Source of the DNA: Streptomyces lavendulae subsp. lavendulae | Lineage (GTDB): Bacteria > Actinomycetota > Actinomycetes > Streptomycetales > Streptomycetaceae | NCBI RefSeq assembly: GCF_002803845.1 | Contig: NZ_CP024985.1 | Span: 1,736,001-1,800,000 of the forward strand | DNA: 64,000 nucleotides | Direction: 5' to 3' | Shown: in pieces, positions 7,494-17,034 of the stretch | How the letters are laid out: the number at the start of each line of letters is the position of its first letter | Position numbering within the stretch: position 1 is the first letter of the stretch | Notes under the pieces: generated by a model | The model's database searches: none | Told to the model about the DNA's origin: nothing | The model's input: only the letters and a program-made list of their open reading frames with translations | Translations under genes and position numbers: made by a program

Positions 7494-9080
7494 GTGTCGC
7501 TCAGCCCGTCCCGTACGTTCCCTCCGGAGATCGCCGAATCGGAGGCCCTCGTCGCGCTCGTCGAGCGCGGCCGCGAGCAGGGTCACATCAACGGTGACGA
7601 TGTGCGCCAGGCCTTCGAGGCCGGCCGCATCCCGGTGGACCAGTGGAAGCGGGTCCTGCGCAGCCTGAACCAGGTCCTGGACGAGGAGGGTGTCGCCCTC
7701 CACGTCAGCGCCGCCCCCGCCACCAAGGCTGCCGCCAAGAAGCCCCGCAAGGCGGCCGCCGCCCCCGCCCGCACCGTGACGAAGAAGGCCGCCGCCCCGC
7801 CGCGCCCCATCGGCGCGCGCAAGACCTCGGCGGCGGCCCCCGCCGCCGCGGCGGCGATATCCGCTCCGTCGGCCGCCGCAACCGGGGACGAGGCGACGGC
7901 CGAGGCCGCCGCCGAGCCGAAGAAGCGCACGGTCAAGAAGACCGCCGCCAAGAAGGCCACGGCCACCAAGAAGACCGCCGCCACGAAGAAGGCCGGCGCC
8001 AAGGACGGCGACGACGCCGAGAACCCGGCCGTCGAGGGCGAGGACTGGGCCGTCGAGGACCTCGCCGACGAGGCCGAGGAGGAGACGCCCAAGGCGGGCG
8101 GAACCCAGGGCTTCGTCCTGTCCGACGACGACGAGGACGACGCCCCCGCGCAGACGGTCATGGTCGCGGGCGCCACCGCCGACCCCGTCAAGGACTACCT
8201 GAAGCTGATCGGCAAGGTGCCGCTCCTCAACGCCGAGCAGGAGGTGGAGCTCGCCAAGCGCATCGAGGCGGGTCTCTTCTCCGAGTACAAGCTCGAAGAG
8301 GAGGAGGACCACAAGCCCGCGTTCAAGCGCGAGCTGGAGATCCTCGTCGAGGACGGCCGCCGCGCCAAGAACCACCTGCTGGAGGCCAACCTCCGCCTCG
8401 TGGTCTCGCTGGCCAAGCGTTACACCGGCCGCGGCATGCTCTTCCTGGACCTGATCCAGGAGGGCAACGTCGGTCTGATCCGCGCGGTGGAGAAGTTCGA
8501 CTACACCAAGGGCTTCAAGTTCTCCACGTACGCGACCTGGTGGATCCGGCAGGCGATCACCCGCGCCATGGCCGACCAGTCGCGCACCATCCGCATCCCC
8601 GTCCACATGGTCGAGATCATCAACAAGCTCGCCCGTGTGCAGCGCCAGATGCTCCAGGACCTCGGCCGCGAGCCCACTCCGGAGGAGCTGGGCAAGGAAC
8701 TCGACATGACCCCCGAGAAGGTCATCGAGGTCCAGAAGTACGGCCGCGAGCCGATCTCCCTGCACACCCCGCTGGGTGAGGAGGGCGACAGCGAGTTCGG
8801 TGACCTCATCGAGGACTCCGAGGCGGTCGTCCCGGCCGACGCCGTGTCCTTCACCTTCCTCCAGGAGCAGCTCCAGTCCATCCTGGGCACGCTCTCGGAG
8901 CGCGAGGCGGGCGTGGTCTCCATGCGCTACGGCCTCAACGACGGGCAGCCGAAGACCCTGGACGAGATCGGTCGCGTGTACGGGGTCACCCGTGAGCGCA
9001 TCCGCCAGATCGAGTCCAAGACCATGTCGAAGCTGCGCCACCCGTCGCGTTCGCAGGTGCTGCGCGACTACCTCGACTGA
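7494..9080 (+). CDS. hrdB: RNA polymerase principal sigma factor HrdB
   Basis: A 528-residue sigma-70 protein directing housekeeping transcription. After region 1.1 (about 10-70) comes an Ala/Lys-rich linker with [17 protein letters not shown] repeats and then an acidic block (about 75-215). [16 protein letters not shown] begins region 1.2. Region 2 contains [19 protein letters not shown] and the promoter-melting [14 protein letters not shown]. Region 4 ends in the -35-binding [23 protein letters not shown]. The low-complexity N-terminal linker is normal for actinobacterial principal sigmas. GTG 7494 is preceded by GAGAGG. The gene is followed by a perfect 21-bp hairpin. Confidence 0.97.
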   Translation: MSLSPSRTFPPEIAESEALVALVERGREQGHINGDDVRQAFEAGRIPVDQWKRVLRSLNQVLDEEGVALHVSAAPATKAAAKKPRKAAAAPARTVTKKAAAPPRPIGARKTSAAAPAAAAAISAPSAAATGDEATAEAAAEPKKRTVKKTAAKKATATKKTAATKKAGAKDGDDAENPAVEGEDWAVEDLADEAEEETPKAGGTQGFVLSDDDEDDAPAQTVMVAGATADPVKDYLKLIGKVPLLNAEQEVELAKRIEAGLFSEYKLEEEEDHKPAFKRELEILVEDGRRAKNHLLEANLRLVVSLAKRYTGRGMLFLDLIQEGNVGLIRAVEKFDYTKGFKFSTYATWWIRQAITRAMADQSRTIRIPVHMVEIINKLARVQRQMLQDLGREPTPEELGKELDMTPEKVIEVQKYGREPISLHTPLGEEGDSEFGDLIEDSEAVVPADAVSFTFLQEQLQSILGTLSEREAGVVSMRYGLNDGQPKTLDEIGRVYGVTRERIRQIESKTMSKLRHPSRSQVLRDYLD

Positions 9081-9110
9081 TCCGGCCCCGGCCCCGCGGG
9101 CCGGTGGTGG

Positions 9111-9155
9111 AACGCGGAAGCCCGCGCCGTTCTCAACGGCGCGGGCTTCCGCGTT
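9111..9155. terminator. perfect 21-bp hairpin downstream of hrdB
   Basis: Bases 9111-9131 and 9135-9155 are exact reverse complements around a CTC loop. It sits 31 bases after the hrdB stop and 14 bases before the end of the convergent SRPBCC gene, so it can act on both strands. Confidence 0.93.
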
Positions 9156-9168
9156 CGGGCCGCGTCCC

Positions 9169-9618
9169 TCAGGCGGCCGGGTGTTCGAGCATGTGTTTCA
9201 GCTTCTCCTCGCCCCGGGGCATCTCCTTGCGGGCGAAGGGCCGCACCAGGAGCGGGACGAGGGCCCGCCCGACGCCGTGGCCCTCGAAGTCCATGGCGAG
9301 GGTCACCCGGGAGCGCCGGCCGTCGCCGAGGGGTTCGATGGTGCCCCGCACGTCGGGCCGTACGGGGCCGTCGATCCCGTGCAGGTGCCAGCTCCTGGGC
9401 GGGTCCAGTTCCAGGAACTCGATGGTCGTGGGGAACTCCCGCCCGCCGATCCGCCGGGTGACCTCCACCTGGGAGCCGACGTGGACCGGCATGTGGCCCA
9501 GCGGGCGGACCGACACCGCGCTGTCCTGCCATTCCGGCAGGTGGGTCGGGTCCGTCACGTAGGAGAAGACCTCCGCCGGGCTGCGGGAGATGTCGATGGT
9601 TTCTCTGATCGCCGACAT
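9169..9618 (-). CDS. SRPBCC family (polyketide cyclase/dehydrase-like) protein
   Basis: The 149-residue protein starts IRETIDISRSPAEVFSYVTDP, followed by PEWQDS, the usual opening of the START/Bet v1-like hydrophobic-pocket fold. A C-terminal helix ends in EKLKHMLE. These proteins bind lipophilic ligands and the specific role is unknown. Start ATG 9618 (MSAIRE) is preceded by AAGGGGGTCG. A 43-base gap separates it from the upstream permease gene on the same strand, so co-transcription is possible. A second member of the same superfamily is at 30020-30463. Confidence 0.85.
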   Translation of the reverse strand: MSAIRETIDISRSPAEVFSYVTDPTHLPEWQDSAVSVRPLGHMPVHVGSQVEVTRRIGGREFPTTIEFLELDPPRSWHLHGIDGPVRPDVRGTIEPLGDGRRSRVTLAMDFEGHGVGRALVPLLVRPFARKEMPRGEEKLKHMLEHPAA

Positions 9619-9661
9619 GGCGACCCCCTTGCGACCCCCTGGTCGGTCCCCTGTGACCACG

Positions 9662-11107
9662 CTACCCGGCGGACCGGGCGGCGGACCGCTGTTTGCGGGC
9701 GGCCATCAGCGCGTAGAGCAGGACGCCCGCGAAGAGGAACAGCACGCCCTGGTACACGGCCGCGTAGCCGGATCCGGCGACCAGCCACATGGAGAAGGCG
9801 AAGGCCAGAGCGGCGAGGACGGCGTCGCGCACCAGCCGCCCGCGCCGGACCCGCTCCCCCTGGCCGGAGGCCAGGAAGTAGAGCTGTGCGGCGGTGGACA
9901 GCAGGTAGGGGACGGTGGCCGTGAAGGTGGTGACCAGCACCAGCGTCTCGAAGACGCCCGCGGAGCCCGCCGTGTAGTTGTAGACGGTCAGCGCGGAGGC
10001 CAGCACGGCGGTGACCAGGACGCCGACCACCGGGACCCCGCGCCTCTTCGTCTCGAAGACCTTGGGGAAGAGCCCGTCCCGGGCGGCGGCGTACGGGGTC
10101 TGCGCGCTGAGCAGGGTCCAGCCGTTGAGCGCGCCGACCATCGAGATCACCGCGGCGCAGGCGACGGCCGTGCCGCCCCAGGTGCCGCCGAACATCGCGT
10201 CGACGGCGTCGGAGAAGGGGGCCTGCGAGGAGACCAGCTTCTCGTGGGCGACCAGCCCGAAGACGGAGAGGGTGCCGAGGAGGTAGACGACGGCGGCGCC
10301 CGCGGTGCCGAGGATGGTGGCCCGGCCGACGTTGCGGGCCGGGTCGCGGACCTCGCCCGCGCTCACCGCGGCGGATTCCACTCCGAGGTAGCTGAAGAGC
10401 AGGATCGCGGCGGAGGCCGAGACGGCCCCGACGGGGCTCTGGCCGGTGGCCTGGAAGGGGCCGAGGTTCGCCGGGTCGAAGAAGAACAGCCCGCCGACGG
10501 CCACCAGCAGCAGCGGGGCCAGCTTCAGGACGGTCGCGACGAGCTGGACGGCGCCCACGTAGCGGGTGCCGGCGAGGTTGGCGAGGGCGGGCAGCCACTG
10601 GACGGCCAGGGCGGCCAGGCACATGGACCACCGGTGGGCGCCGACGGCCGGGAAGAGCACCCCGAGGTAACCGACGGCCGCGACCGCGAGGGCGGCGTTG
10701 GAGACCCAGGTGGTGATCCAGTAGCTGTAGGCGGCGAGGAATCCCGCGAAGTCGCCGAACGCGGCGCGGACGTACACGTACGGTCCGCCGGTCTGCGGGT
10801 GGCGCTCGGCGAGCCGGCCGAAGACCAGGGCCAGGGCGATCGCACCGGCGGTGAGGACGCCGAAGGCCACCAGGCTGACCGTGCCGAACGGTGCCACCGA
10901 GGCGGGGAGCAGGAAGATCCCGCCCCCGATGACGTTGCCCATGACCAGGCAGATGGCGACCGGCAGGCCGAAGCGGCGGGCGTGCCGGTCCCCGGGGCGG
11001 GCACCCGACGGGGCGGCGGCGGACCCGGGGGCCGTGGGTGCCTCGGGGGCCGTGGGGGCTTCGGGGGCCCGGTCGGCCTCGGTCGGCGGGGCTGCGGTGC
11101 TGGTCAT
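9662..11107 (-). CDS. APC-family amino acid permease
   Basis: A 481-residue, about 12-TM secondary transporter. After an Ala/Pro-rich N-terminal tail of about 40 residues comes GLPVAICLVMGNVIGGGIFLLPAS, carrying the APC TM1 G-x-G-I-F substrate-binding signature. SYLGVESAAVSAGEVRDPARN matches the conserved loop after TM6 in basic amino acid/polyamine antiporters (AdiC/YcaM-like). LFPKVFETKRRGVPVVGVL is the conserved TM8-9 loop. The substrate is probably an amino acid or amine. ATG 11107 was chosen; the open frame extends upstream to 11164 but without family similarity. Confidence 0.9.
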   Translation of the reverse strand: MTSTAAPPTEADRAPEAPTAPEAPTAPGSAAAPSGARPGDRHARRFGLPVAICLVMGNVIGGGIFLLPASVAPFGTVSLVAFGVLTAGAIALALVFGRLAERHPQTGGPYVYVRAAFGDFAGFLAAYSYWITTWVSNAALAVAAVGYLGVLFPAVGAHRWSMCLAALAVQWLPALANLAGTRYVGAVQLVATVLKLAPLLLVAVGGLFFFDPANLGPFQATGQSPVGAVSASAAILLFSYLGVESAAVSAGEVRDPARNVGRATILGTAGAAVVYLLGTLSVFGLVAHEKLVSSQAPFSDAVDAMFGGTWGGTAVACAAVISMVGALNGWTLLSAQTPYAAARDGLFPKVFETKRRGVPVVGVLVTAVLASALTVYNYTAGSAGVFETLVLVTTFTATVPYLLSTAAQLYFLASGQGERVRRGRLVRDAVLAALAFAFSMWLVAGSGYAAVYQGVLFLFAGVLLYALMAARKQRSAARSAG

Positions 11108-11182
11108 CGGTGGTGCGCCTCGGGATGTCTCACATGGTGGGCAGGTCAGCACATGGTTGACCACGCCGGAGTCGGCACCAAA

Positions 11183-13294
11183 TCACCGGTTTTCGTCCGG
11201 CGCCGACACCCCTGCGGAAGGAAGGGTTCCGCCCAGCGGGCCGTCCGGCCGGTGATCTTCCGGACGCCGGCCGGTGCCCGTCAGCGGGACCTGCGGGCCG
11301 TCCGCCTCCCGCAGCCAGCGGCGCAGTACGTGGTGCACGGCCTCCGCGCCGACCGGCGCCGGGCCGGGATCCGACAGCTCCGTCGGCCACATCAGGAAGG
11401 GGTGGCCCTGCTCCCCGCCGAGGCCCCCGTGCGAGCCGATCTGCTCCTCGAAGGCGTGCACGGCCCCGGTCTCCGGGTCGTAGGCCGAGTTGACCATGAT
11501 GTCCGCCGCGTGCGGGAACGAGTCCGTCCGGCGGACCGCGTCGGCCGCGCCCGGGCCGAAGGCCGCCAGCAGCTCCTCCGCCGCGCCGGGCACGTCCAGC
11601 CGGGCCGCCGCCCCGCCCGGCCCGAGCACCTCCCCGTCCACCAGGAGGAAGCCCACGCCCGGATGGCCGGCCAGGGTGGGCAGCAGGGCGGGGTGCGTCC
11701 GCTCGATCCACCTCCGTGAGGCCCGCCCCGGCACGTCCGGGAAGGAGATCAGCCCCAGGTTGCCCGAGGCCAGCACCACCGGATCCGGCCCGGGCTCCGG
11801 GCGGACCTCCTCGTCCGCCTCCTCCACCGGCCGGTGCAGGGCGGCCCGTACGGCCGCGCGGGCCTCGGCCCCGCTGCGGGTCCGGCCGGCCCGGCGCGGG
11901 ACGGGCAGCCCGCAGCCGGCCCGGACCAGGTCCTTCAGGCTCAGCCCGTAGCAGCCGAGGAAGGTCTCCCCGGGACTCTGGCCGTGGTCCGACAGCAGGA
12001 CGATCCGGTACTCCCGCGGCGCGTGCTCGGCGACCCGGGCGATCAGCGCCAGGCTCCGGTCGAGGCGGGCCAGCACCTGGTCGGTGTCGCGGCCGTGCGG
12101 TCCCGAGTGGTGCGCGACCTCGTCGTAGGCGACCAGGTCGGCGTAGACGCAGGTGCGGCCCGCGAGCATGTCCCCGATCACCGCGTAGACGACCACGTCC
12201 CGTTCGATGACCGTCGCGAAGGCCCTGATCAGCGGGTACAGGCCACCGCGGGAGATCCGGGGCGTCACCTTCCGGACCCGGGCGCGCAGCGACTGGCCGA
12301 TCTCCCGGACCACCTCGGCGGCCAGCGACAGGGTGGTGCGCACCGCGTTGGCCGGATCGGAGAAGTAGGCGAAGTACCCGGAGCGGGAACGGTTGGCCGG
12401 GCCCCGGCGGGCGGCCACCGACAGCACCAGGGCCAGTTGGTCGGCGCCCCCGCCGAAGAGGTTGCCGCGGCTGGCGCCGTCGAGGGTGAGCAGGCCGCCG
12501 TCGGCGGTGCGCTCGACGGCGCGGCGCTGGAGTTCGGCCGCGCTGGTGGGCCGGTTGCAGACCATCACCTCGCGGGTGTCCTTCTCGTACCAGCGGAAGG
12601 CCGGGACGTCGAAGTTCGAGCCGTGCAGGATGCCGAGCTGGCTGGCGCCGGTCTGGCTGGACCAGTCGGTGCGCCAGGACGTCACCCGGTGGCTGCGCTC
12701 CAGCCAGTCCGCCACCGTCGGCATCAGGCCCTCGGCCGCGGCGCGCCGCAGCACCTCGAAGCCGACCCCGTCGAGCTGCACGAACACCAGTCCGGGGCTG
12801 CCTCCCGGGGGCGGGCCGTGGCGGCGCCGGCGGCGGTCGGCGAGCCGGTACAGGCGGCGCCGGTACGCCTCGTCGTCGCGTACCGCGAGGGCGGTGGAGG
12901 TGGCCGAGGCCACGGCGGACATCACCGCCGCGACGACCACCGCGGTGTCGGGGGCGACCTCGGCGCCCCGCTCCCCCGGGATCAGGTTCAACGCCATCAG
13001 CAGCAGCGAGCCGTTGAGGAAGAACACCAGCAGCCCGAGGACCAGGGCGGGCACGAGCAGCAGGGCGCGTACGAGGGCGGGCCAGACCAGGGCGCTCAGC
13101 AGGCCGAAGGCCCCGGCGGCCCAGGCGGCGGTCAGCCCGACCCGGGTGACGCTGTCCCCGTCGGCGGACTGGAGGCGGAAGTCGGGCAGGAGCGCGGCGA
13201 GCGCCAGCATGGTGAGGGTGGACACCGCCCACACGACGAGTACCCGTACCAGTGCGCCGCCCGCGGCCCGCCACCGCAACCGCCCTCGCCTCAC
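11183..13294 (-). CDS. phage-holin-like membrane domain fused to alkaline-phosphatase-superfamily hydrolase
   Basis: The 703-residue protein starts with about four TM segments (about residues 15-130, including LVRALLLVPALVLGLLVFFLNGSLLLM) resembling the phage holin/YvlD group. A large type I phosphodiesterase/nucleotide-pyrophosphatase-fold domain follows. Metal-site motifs are visible: LVFVQLDGVGF (first Asp), SSQTGASQLGILHGSN (Thr nucleophile region), YDEVAHHSGP (Asp/His) and LLSDHGQS (Asp-His). The active domain would face the cell exterior or cytosol depending on topology. It might act on a phosphoester lipid or nucleotide. GTG 13294 is preferred because AGTGAGGCGG precedes it; GTG 13309 is possible. 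Confidence 0.85.
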   Translation of the reverse strand: MRRGRLRWRAAGGALVRVLVVWAVSTLTMLALAALLPDFRLQSADGDSVTRVGLTAAWAAGAFGLLSALVWPALVRALLLVPALVLGLLVFFLNGSLLLMALNLIPGERGAEVAPDTAVVVAAVMSAVASATSTALAVRDDEAYRRRLYRLADRRRRRHGPPPGGSPGLVFVQLDGVGFEVLRRAAAEGLMPTVADWLERSHRVTSWRTDWSSQTGASQLGILHGSNFDVPAFRWYEKDTREVMVCNRPTSAAELQRRAVERTADGGLLTLDGASRGNLFGGGADQLALVLSVAARRGPANRSRSGYFAYFSDPANAVRTTLSLAAEVVREIGQSLRARVRKVTPRISRGGLYPLIRAFATVIERDVVVYAVIGDMLAGRTCVYADLVAYDEVAHHSGPHGRDTDQVLARLDRSLALIARVAEHAPREYRIVLLSDHGQSPGETFLGCYGLSLKDLVRAGCGLPVPRRAGRTRSGAEARAAVRAALHRPVEEADEEVRPEPGPDPVVLASGNLGLISFPDVPGRASRRWIERTHPALLPTLAGHPGVGFLLVDGEVLGPGGAAARLDVPGAAEELLAAFGPGAADAVRRTDSFPHAADIMVNSAYDPETGAVHAFEEQIGSHGGLGGEQGHPFLMWPTELSDPGPAPVGAEAVHHVLRRWLREADGPQVPLTGTGRRPEDHRPDGPLGGTLPSAGVSAPDENR

Positions 13295-13446
13295 GCCGTA
13301 CCGCCTCACTCCACGAACCGCGCCCCGCCCGCGGTCCCCTCGCCAGCGTCGCACAGGGCGGTGGACCGGGCCGCCCGACACGGGTGGCGCACGGATGCGG
13401 TGCACGGGCGTGCGGGAGGGGTGTGCGGAACGGGCGGCCGGGCGGC

Positions 13447-13851
13447 CTACGTGCCGTCGTACCCGGCGGTGGGCATGGACAGCCGGCGGTGCACCTCGGC
13501 CTTCATGGCGGGGGTGTAGTGCGGTTCGTCGAGTCCGGCGGTCTCCAGGCGGACCCCGCGGCGGGCACACTCGGCGGTGAACTCCTCGACGGAGCGCAGC
13601 GCGCGGGCGAGGACGCGCCGGTTGGGGGCGACGAACAGGTCGACCTGTCCGGCGTCCACGTCGCACCAGAGTCCGCAGTGGTCGGCCCGCAGCCCGTAGA
13701 AGAGCAGGTGGCGGGTGACCACGTAGCCCTGCTCGGCGGCCCAGCGCGCACACATGGCGTGCTGGCTGCGGGTGTCCACGGCGAAGGGGTCGGCGTCGAG
13801 TTCCTCTAGCGGGGCCAGGCTGGCGATCGCGGCCACGCGCAGCTCATCCAT
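13447..13851 (-). CDS. small protein with degenerate resolvase-like fold
   Basis: A 134-residue protein. The pattern TRSQHAMCARWAAEQGYVV, then GQVDLFVAPNRRVLARAL and ECARRGVRLETA, resembles the N-terminal catalytic domain of serine recombinases. However, the N-terminal strand carrying the nucleophilic serine and the first arginine (Y-x-R-V-S) is absent, as are the DNA-binding domains. It is probably a non-catalytic relative kept for another role. Start ATG 13851. Neighbours give no functional hint. Confidence 0.65.
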   Translation of the reverse strand: MDELRVAAIASLAPLEELDADPFAVDTRSQHAMCARWAAEQGYVVTRHLLFYGLRADHCGLWCDVDAGQVDLFVAPNRRVLARALRSVEEFTAECARRGVRLETAGLDEPHYTPAMKAEVHRRLSMPTAGYDGT

Positions 13852-13991
13852 GGCGCCCGACCCTACTCCGATCCGGGCTCCGGGAGGAGGGGGCCGTCGG
13901 GTTCCGGTTGTCCGCGACCGCCTTGCGCGCGGATCGGCGGGGGAAGACCTACGCTCGGTGGACCGCGGGGGCCGAGGGAGGGAGTGCCGGG

Positions 13992-14768
13992 GTGCCGGTG
14001 GAGATCACCTGGTGGGGTCATGCCACGTGCACGGTACGGGATTCGGGGGTGCGGGTGCTGACCGACCCGTTGTTCGCCCGGCGGTTCGCGCACCTGCGGC
14101 GGCGCCGCGGTGCGGTGCCCCCGCCGGAGGCGGCGGAGGCGGACGTGGTGCTGGTGTCGCACCTGCACGCCGACCACCTGCACCTGCCGTCGCTGGCCCG
14201 GCTGCCGGTGGGCAGCCGGCTGGTGGTGCCGCGCGGGGCGGGCCGGGCGGTGCCGGGGCTGGCCCGGCTGGCGCGGATCCGCCGGCTGGCGGTGACGGAG
14301 GTGGCTCCGGGGGACGAGGTCGCGGTGCGGGAGGGTGTACGGGTACGGGCCGTCAGCGCCCGGCACGACGGGCGGCGGCTGCCGTTCGGACCGCAGCGGG
14401 CGCCGGCCCTGGGGTACGTGGTCCAGGGCGCGGCCCGCACGTACTTCGCCGGGGACACCGGGCTGTTCGAGGCCATGGCCGAGGAGGTCGGGCCGGTGGA
14501 CGTGGCCCTTTTGCCGGTCGGTGGCTGGGGGCCCTACCTGGGGCCGGGGCACCTGGATCCGGAGCGGGCGGCGCGGGCGGCGGCGCTGCTGGGGCCGACG
14601 GCGGCGGTGCCGGTCCACTACGGGACGTACTGGCCGATCGGCATGGACGCGGTGCGGCCGCACGAGTTCCACTCGCCGGGCGAGGAGTTCGCCCGGTGCG
14701 CGCTGCGGCTCGCGCCGGAGGTGGCCGTACGGGTCCCCGGGCACGGGGAGCGGGTGCGGCTGCCGTGA
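13992..14768 (+). CDS. metallo-beta-lactamase-fold hydrolase (UlaG-like)
   Basis: The 258-residue protein opens with VEITWWGHATCTVRDSGVRVLTDP and has the zinc motif SHLHADHLHL (HxHxDH) at about residues 55-64. GDTGL supplies the bridging aspartate, and ALLPVGGWGPYLGPGHLDPE and VPVHYGTYWP supply later ligands. This order matches the UlaG/NAPE-PLD-like branch acting on phosphodiester or lactone substrates. GTG 13992 is preceded by AGGGAGGGAG. The stop overlaps the GTG of the DedA gene (GTGA), so the pair is coupled. Confidence 0.87.
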   Translation: MPVEITWWGHATCTVRDSGVRVLTDPLFARRFAHLRRRRGAVPPPEAAEADVVLVSHLHADHLHLPSLARLPVGSRLVVPRGAGRAVPGLARLARIRRLAVTEVAPGDEVAVREGVRVRAVSARHDGRRLPFGPQRAPALGYVVQGAARTYFAGDTGLFEAMAEEVGPVDVALLPVGGWGPYLGPGHLDPERAARAAALLGPTAAVPVHYGTYWPIGMDAVRPHEFHSPGEEFARCALRLAPEVAVRVPGHGERVRLP

Positions 14769-15460
14769 CGCCGTGGTGGGTGGCGGCGGAGGTGGTCGGC
14801 CGGGTGACGCCGGAGACCACGCAGCGGGCGGTGGGATATCCGGCGCTGTTCGTGCTGGTGGCCCTGGGGGCGCTGGTGCCGGTGGTTCCGACGGGGGCGC
14901 TGGTGAGTTCGGCGGCCGTGGTGGCCTTCCATCAGCAGTCGCTGCCGTTCGGGGTGCTGGGGGTGTTCGCGGTGGCGTCGGTGGCGGCCTTCTGCGGTGA
15001 CGTGGCCCTGTACTGGCTCGGGCAGCGGGGGGTGCGGTCGCGGGGCGGCTCGCGGGGGCTGGAGTCCCTGCGGGGGCGGGCCACGCCGGAGCGGCTGGAG
15101 CGGGCGCAGGCCCGGCTGGACGAGCACGGGGTGCTGGTCCTGGTGCTGTCGCGGCTGGTCCCGGCGGGGCGGATCCCGGTGATGCTGGCCTGTCTGCTGG
15201 GCGGGGTGCCGCTGCGCCGGTTCGTGCGGGGGGACGCACCGGCGTGTCTGGCCTGGGCGGCGACGTACGCGCTGATCGGGATCGTGGGCGGCTCGCTGTT
15301 CTCCGAGCCGTGGAAGGGCGTGGTCCTGGCGGTGCTCCTGACACTGCTGATCAGCGCGGTCCCGGCGCTATGGCGCCGACTGCGACCCGAGGAACCGTAC
15401 GGACCGGGCCGGGACAACGGCCCGGACGGAACGGACCCGGCGGGCCCGGCGGGCCCGTGA
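14765..15460 (+). CDS. DedA/SNARE-associated (VTT-domain) membrane protein
   Basis: A 231-residue protein with several TM segments. Membrane re-entrant motifs PVVPTGALVSSAAVV and LSRLVPAGRIPVMLACLLGG (the conserved [FL]-x-R-x-[VI]-P-x-x-R of DedA proteins) are visible. DedA proteins act in membrane lipid (undecaprenyl-phosphate) flipping and proton-motive-force homeostasis. The gene overlaps the preceding metallo-hydrolase by 4 bases. The Pro/Gly-rich C-terminal tail is unordered. Confidence 0.88.
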   Translation: MTPWWVAAEVVGRVTPETTQRAVGYPALFVLVALGALVPVVPTGALVSSAAVVAFHQQSLPFGVLGVFAVASVAAFCGDVALYWLGQRGVRSRGGSRGLESLRGRATPERLERAQARLDEHGVLVLVLSRLVPAGRIPVMLACLLGGVPLRRFVRGDAPACLAWAATYALIGIVGGSLFSEPWKGVVLAVLLTLLISAVPALWRRLRPEEPYGPGRDNGPDGTDPAGPAGP

Positions 15461-15527
15461 GCCCGGGCGGGCCGGTGGGGCACGGCTGCTCCGGCGGCGG
15501 GGCCCGGCCGGGGTCGCTGTGGGGTTG

Positions 15528-16955
15528 TCAGAGGGCCAGGCCGGGGATGCGGTGGGCCCAGGGGCGGGCGGCTTCGAGTTGGGCGCAGACCTGGAGGAGG
15601 GTCGCCTCGTCGTGCTGCCGGCCCACCAGCTGGACGGCGAGCGGCAGTCCGTCCGTCCCGAAGCCGGCCGGGAGGGAGGCGGCGGGGTTGCCGGTGACGT
15701 TCCACAGGGCCGTGTAGGCGATCATCGGGAGGGAGCGCAGCATCGCCCCGGCCAGGCCCGCCCCGTCCAGGGCGCCCACCCGCCGGGGGCGCCGGGCGAG
15801 CGTCGGGGTGAGCAGCAGGTCGGCGCGGTCGAAGACGCGGTTGGCCCGTACCGCCATCCGCTCCCCCGCGCGCACGGCCCGTTCCACGGCCGCCTCGGGT
15901 ACCAGCCGGGCGAGCCGCAGGGTCTGCCGGGTGCGGCGTTCGAGCAGTTCGGGCCGGTCGGCGGTGCGGGCCTCCGCGCGGACGCCCCCGCAGAACTGCG
16001 GCAGGAACGCCGCCGTGGTGTCGGGGTAGCGGGGGTCGACCTCCCGTACGTCGTGGCCCAGTTCGCGCAGGGCCGTCACCGTCCGCCGCAGGGCCGCCAC
16101 GTGTTCGGGGTGGGGGCGCACGCCGGGTACCGCGGGGGTGGCCGACCAGCCGATCCGCAGCCGGCCGGGCTCGGTGGAGGCCGCCCGCACGAAGCTCGTC
16201 GGGGCGGGCCGGGCCGCCCAGCGGTCGCCGGGGGCCGGGCCGTCGAGGACGTCGTAGAGCAGGGCGCTGTCGAGCACGGAGCGGGTGAGCGGTCCGATGG
16301 TGCCCAGGGCGTACCAGAGGTGGGGGTGCGGGGCCGTGGAGACGCGGCCCCGCTGCGGTTTGAGGGCGAAGAGCCCGCAGCAGGCGGCCGGGATGCGCAG
16401 GGATCCGCCGCCGTCCCCGCCGAGCGCGGCGCCGGCCAGTCCGGCGGCGACGGCGGCGGCGCTGCCCCCGCTGGAGCCGCCGGTGGTGCGGGCGGTGTCC
16501 CAGGGGTTGCGGGCGTAGCCGTGCGCGGCCGACTCGGTGAACGGCCACTGGCCGTACTCCGGCATCGCCGTCTTGCCGATGATCACGGCGCCGGCCGCCC
16601 GCAGCCTGCGGACCGCCTCGGAGTCCCGGGCGGCCGGGACGCGGTGGGCCGCGCCGCCGAACGTGGTGACCTCACCGGCGACGTCGAGCTCGTCCTTGAC
16701 GGCGACGGGCACCCCGAGCAGGGGCAGGTCCCCCTCGCCGGCCGCGCGGGCCGCGTCGCGGGCGTCGGCCTCGGCGAGGGCCGGTCCGGCGAGGACCGCG
16801 CGGAACGCCCCGAGCCGGGGGTCCAGGCGTTCGGTCCGCCGGAGCGCGGCCTCGGTCAGCGCCCGCGCGGTGACCTTCCCGGACCGTACGAGGTCGGCCT
16901 GCCGGGCCGCCCCCAGGAACAGCAGTTCGCCGTCGTCCACGTACGCGCCCCTCAC
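15528..16955 (-). CDS. amidase-signature family amidase
   Basis: A roughly 475-residue cytosolic hydrolase. The Ser-cisSer-Lys machinery is visible: lysine in PVAVKDELDVAG, then the glycine/serine-rich signature TTGGSSGGSAAAVAAG (about residues 155-172) with the nucleophilic serine in GGDGGGSLRIPA. The substrate is unpredictable; relatives hydrolyse amides or participate in transamidation. The start is uncertain: GTG 16955 or GTG 16979, neither with a strong ribosome-binding site. It converges with the DedA gene. Confidence 0.88.
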   Translation of the reverse strand: MRGAYVDDGELLFLGAARQADLVRSGKVTARALTEAALRRTERLDPRLGAFRAVLAGPALAEADARDAARAAGEGDLPLLGVPVAVKDELDVAGEVTTFGGAAHRVPAARDSEAVRRLRAAGAVIIGKTAMPEYGQWPFTESAAHGYARNPWDTARTTGGSSGGSAAAVAAGLAGAALGGDGGGSLRIPAACCGLFALKPQRGRVSTAPHPHLWYALGTIGPLTRSVLDSALLYDVLDGPAPGDRWAARPAPTSFVRAASTEPGRLRIGWSATPAVPGVRPHPEHVAALRRTVTALRELGHDVREVDPRYPDTTAAFLPQFCGGVRAEARTADRPELLERRTRQTLRLARLVPEAAVERAVRAGERMAVRANRVFDRADLLLTPTLARRPRRVGALDGAGLAGAMLRSLPMIAYTALWNVTGNPAASLPAGFGTDGLPLAVQLVGRQHDEATLLQVCAQLEAARPWAHRIPGLAL

Positions 16956-17034
16956 GGTGATGTGTGCCGGAACCGGCACGGTATGCCAGGCGGGGCCGGG
17001 TGCGACAGGGGGCGACGGGGACGGCGCCGCGGTG

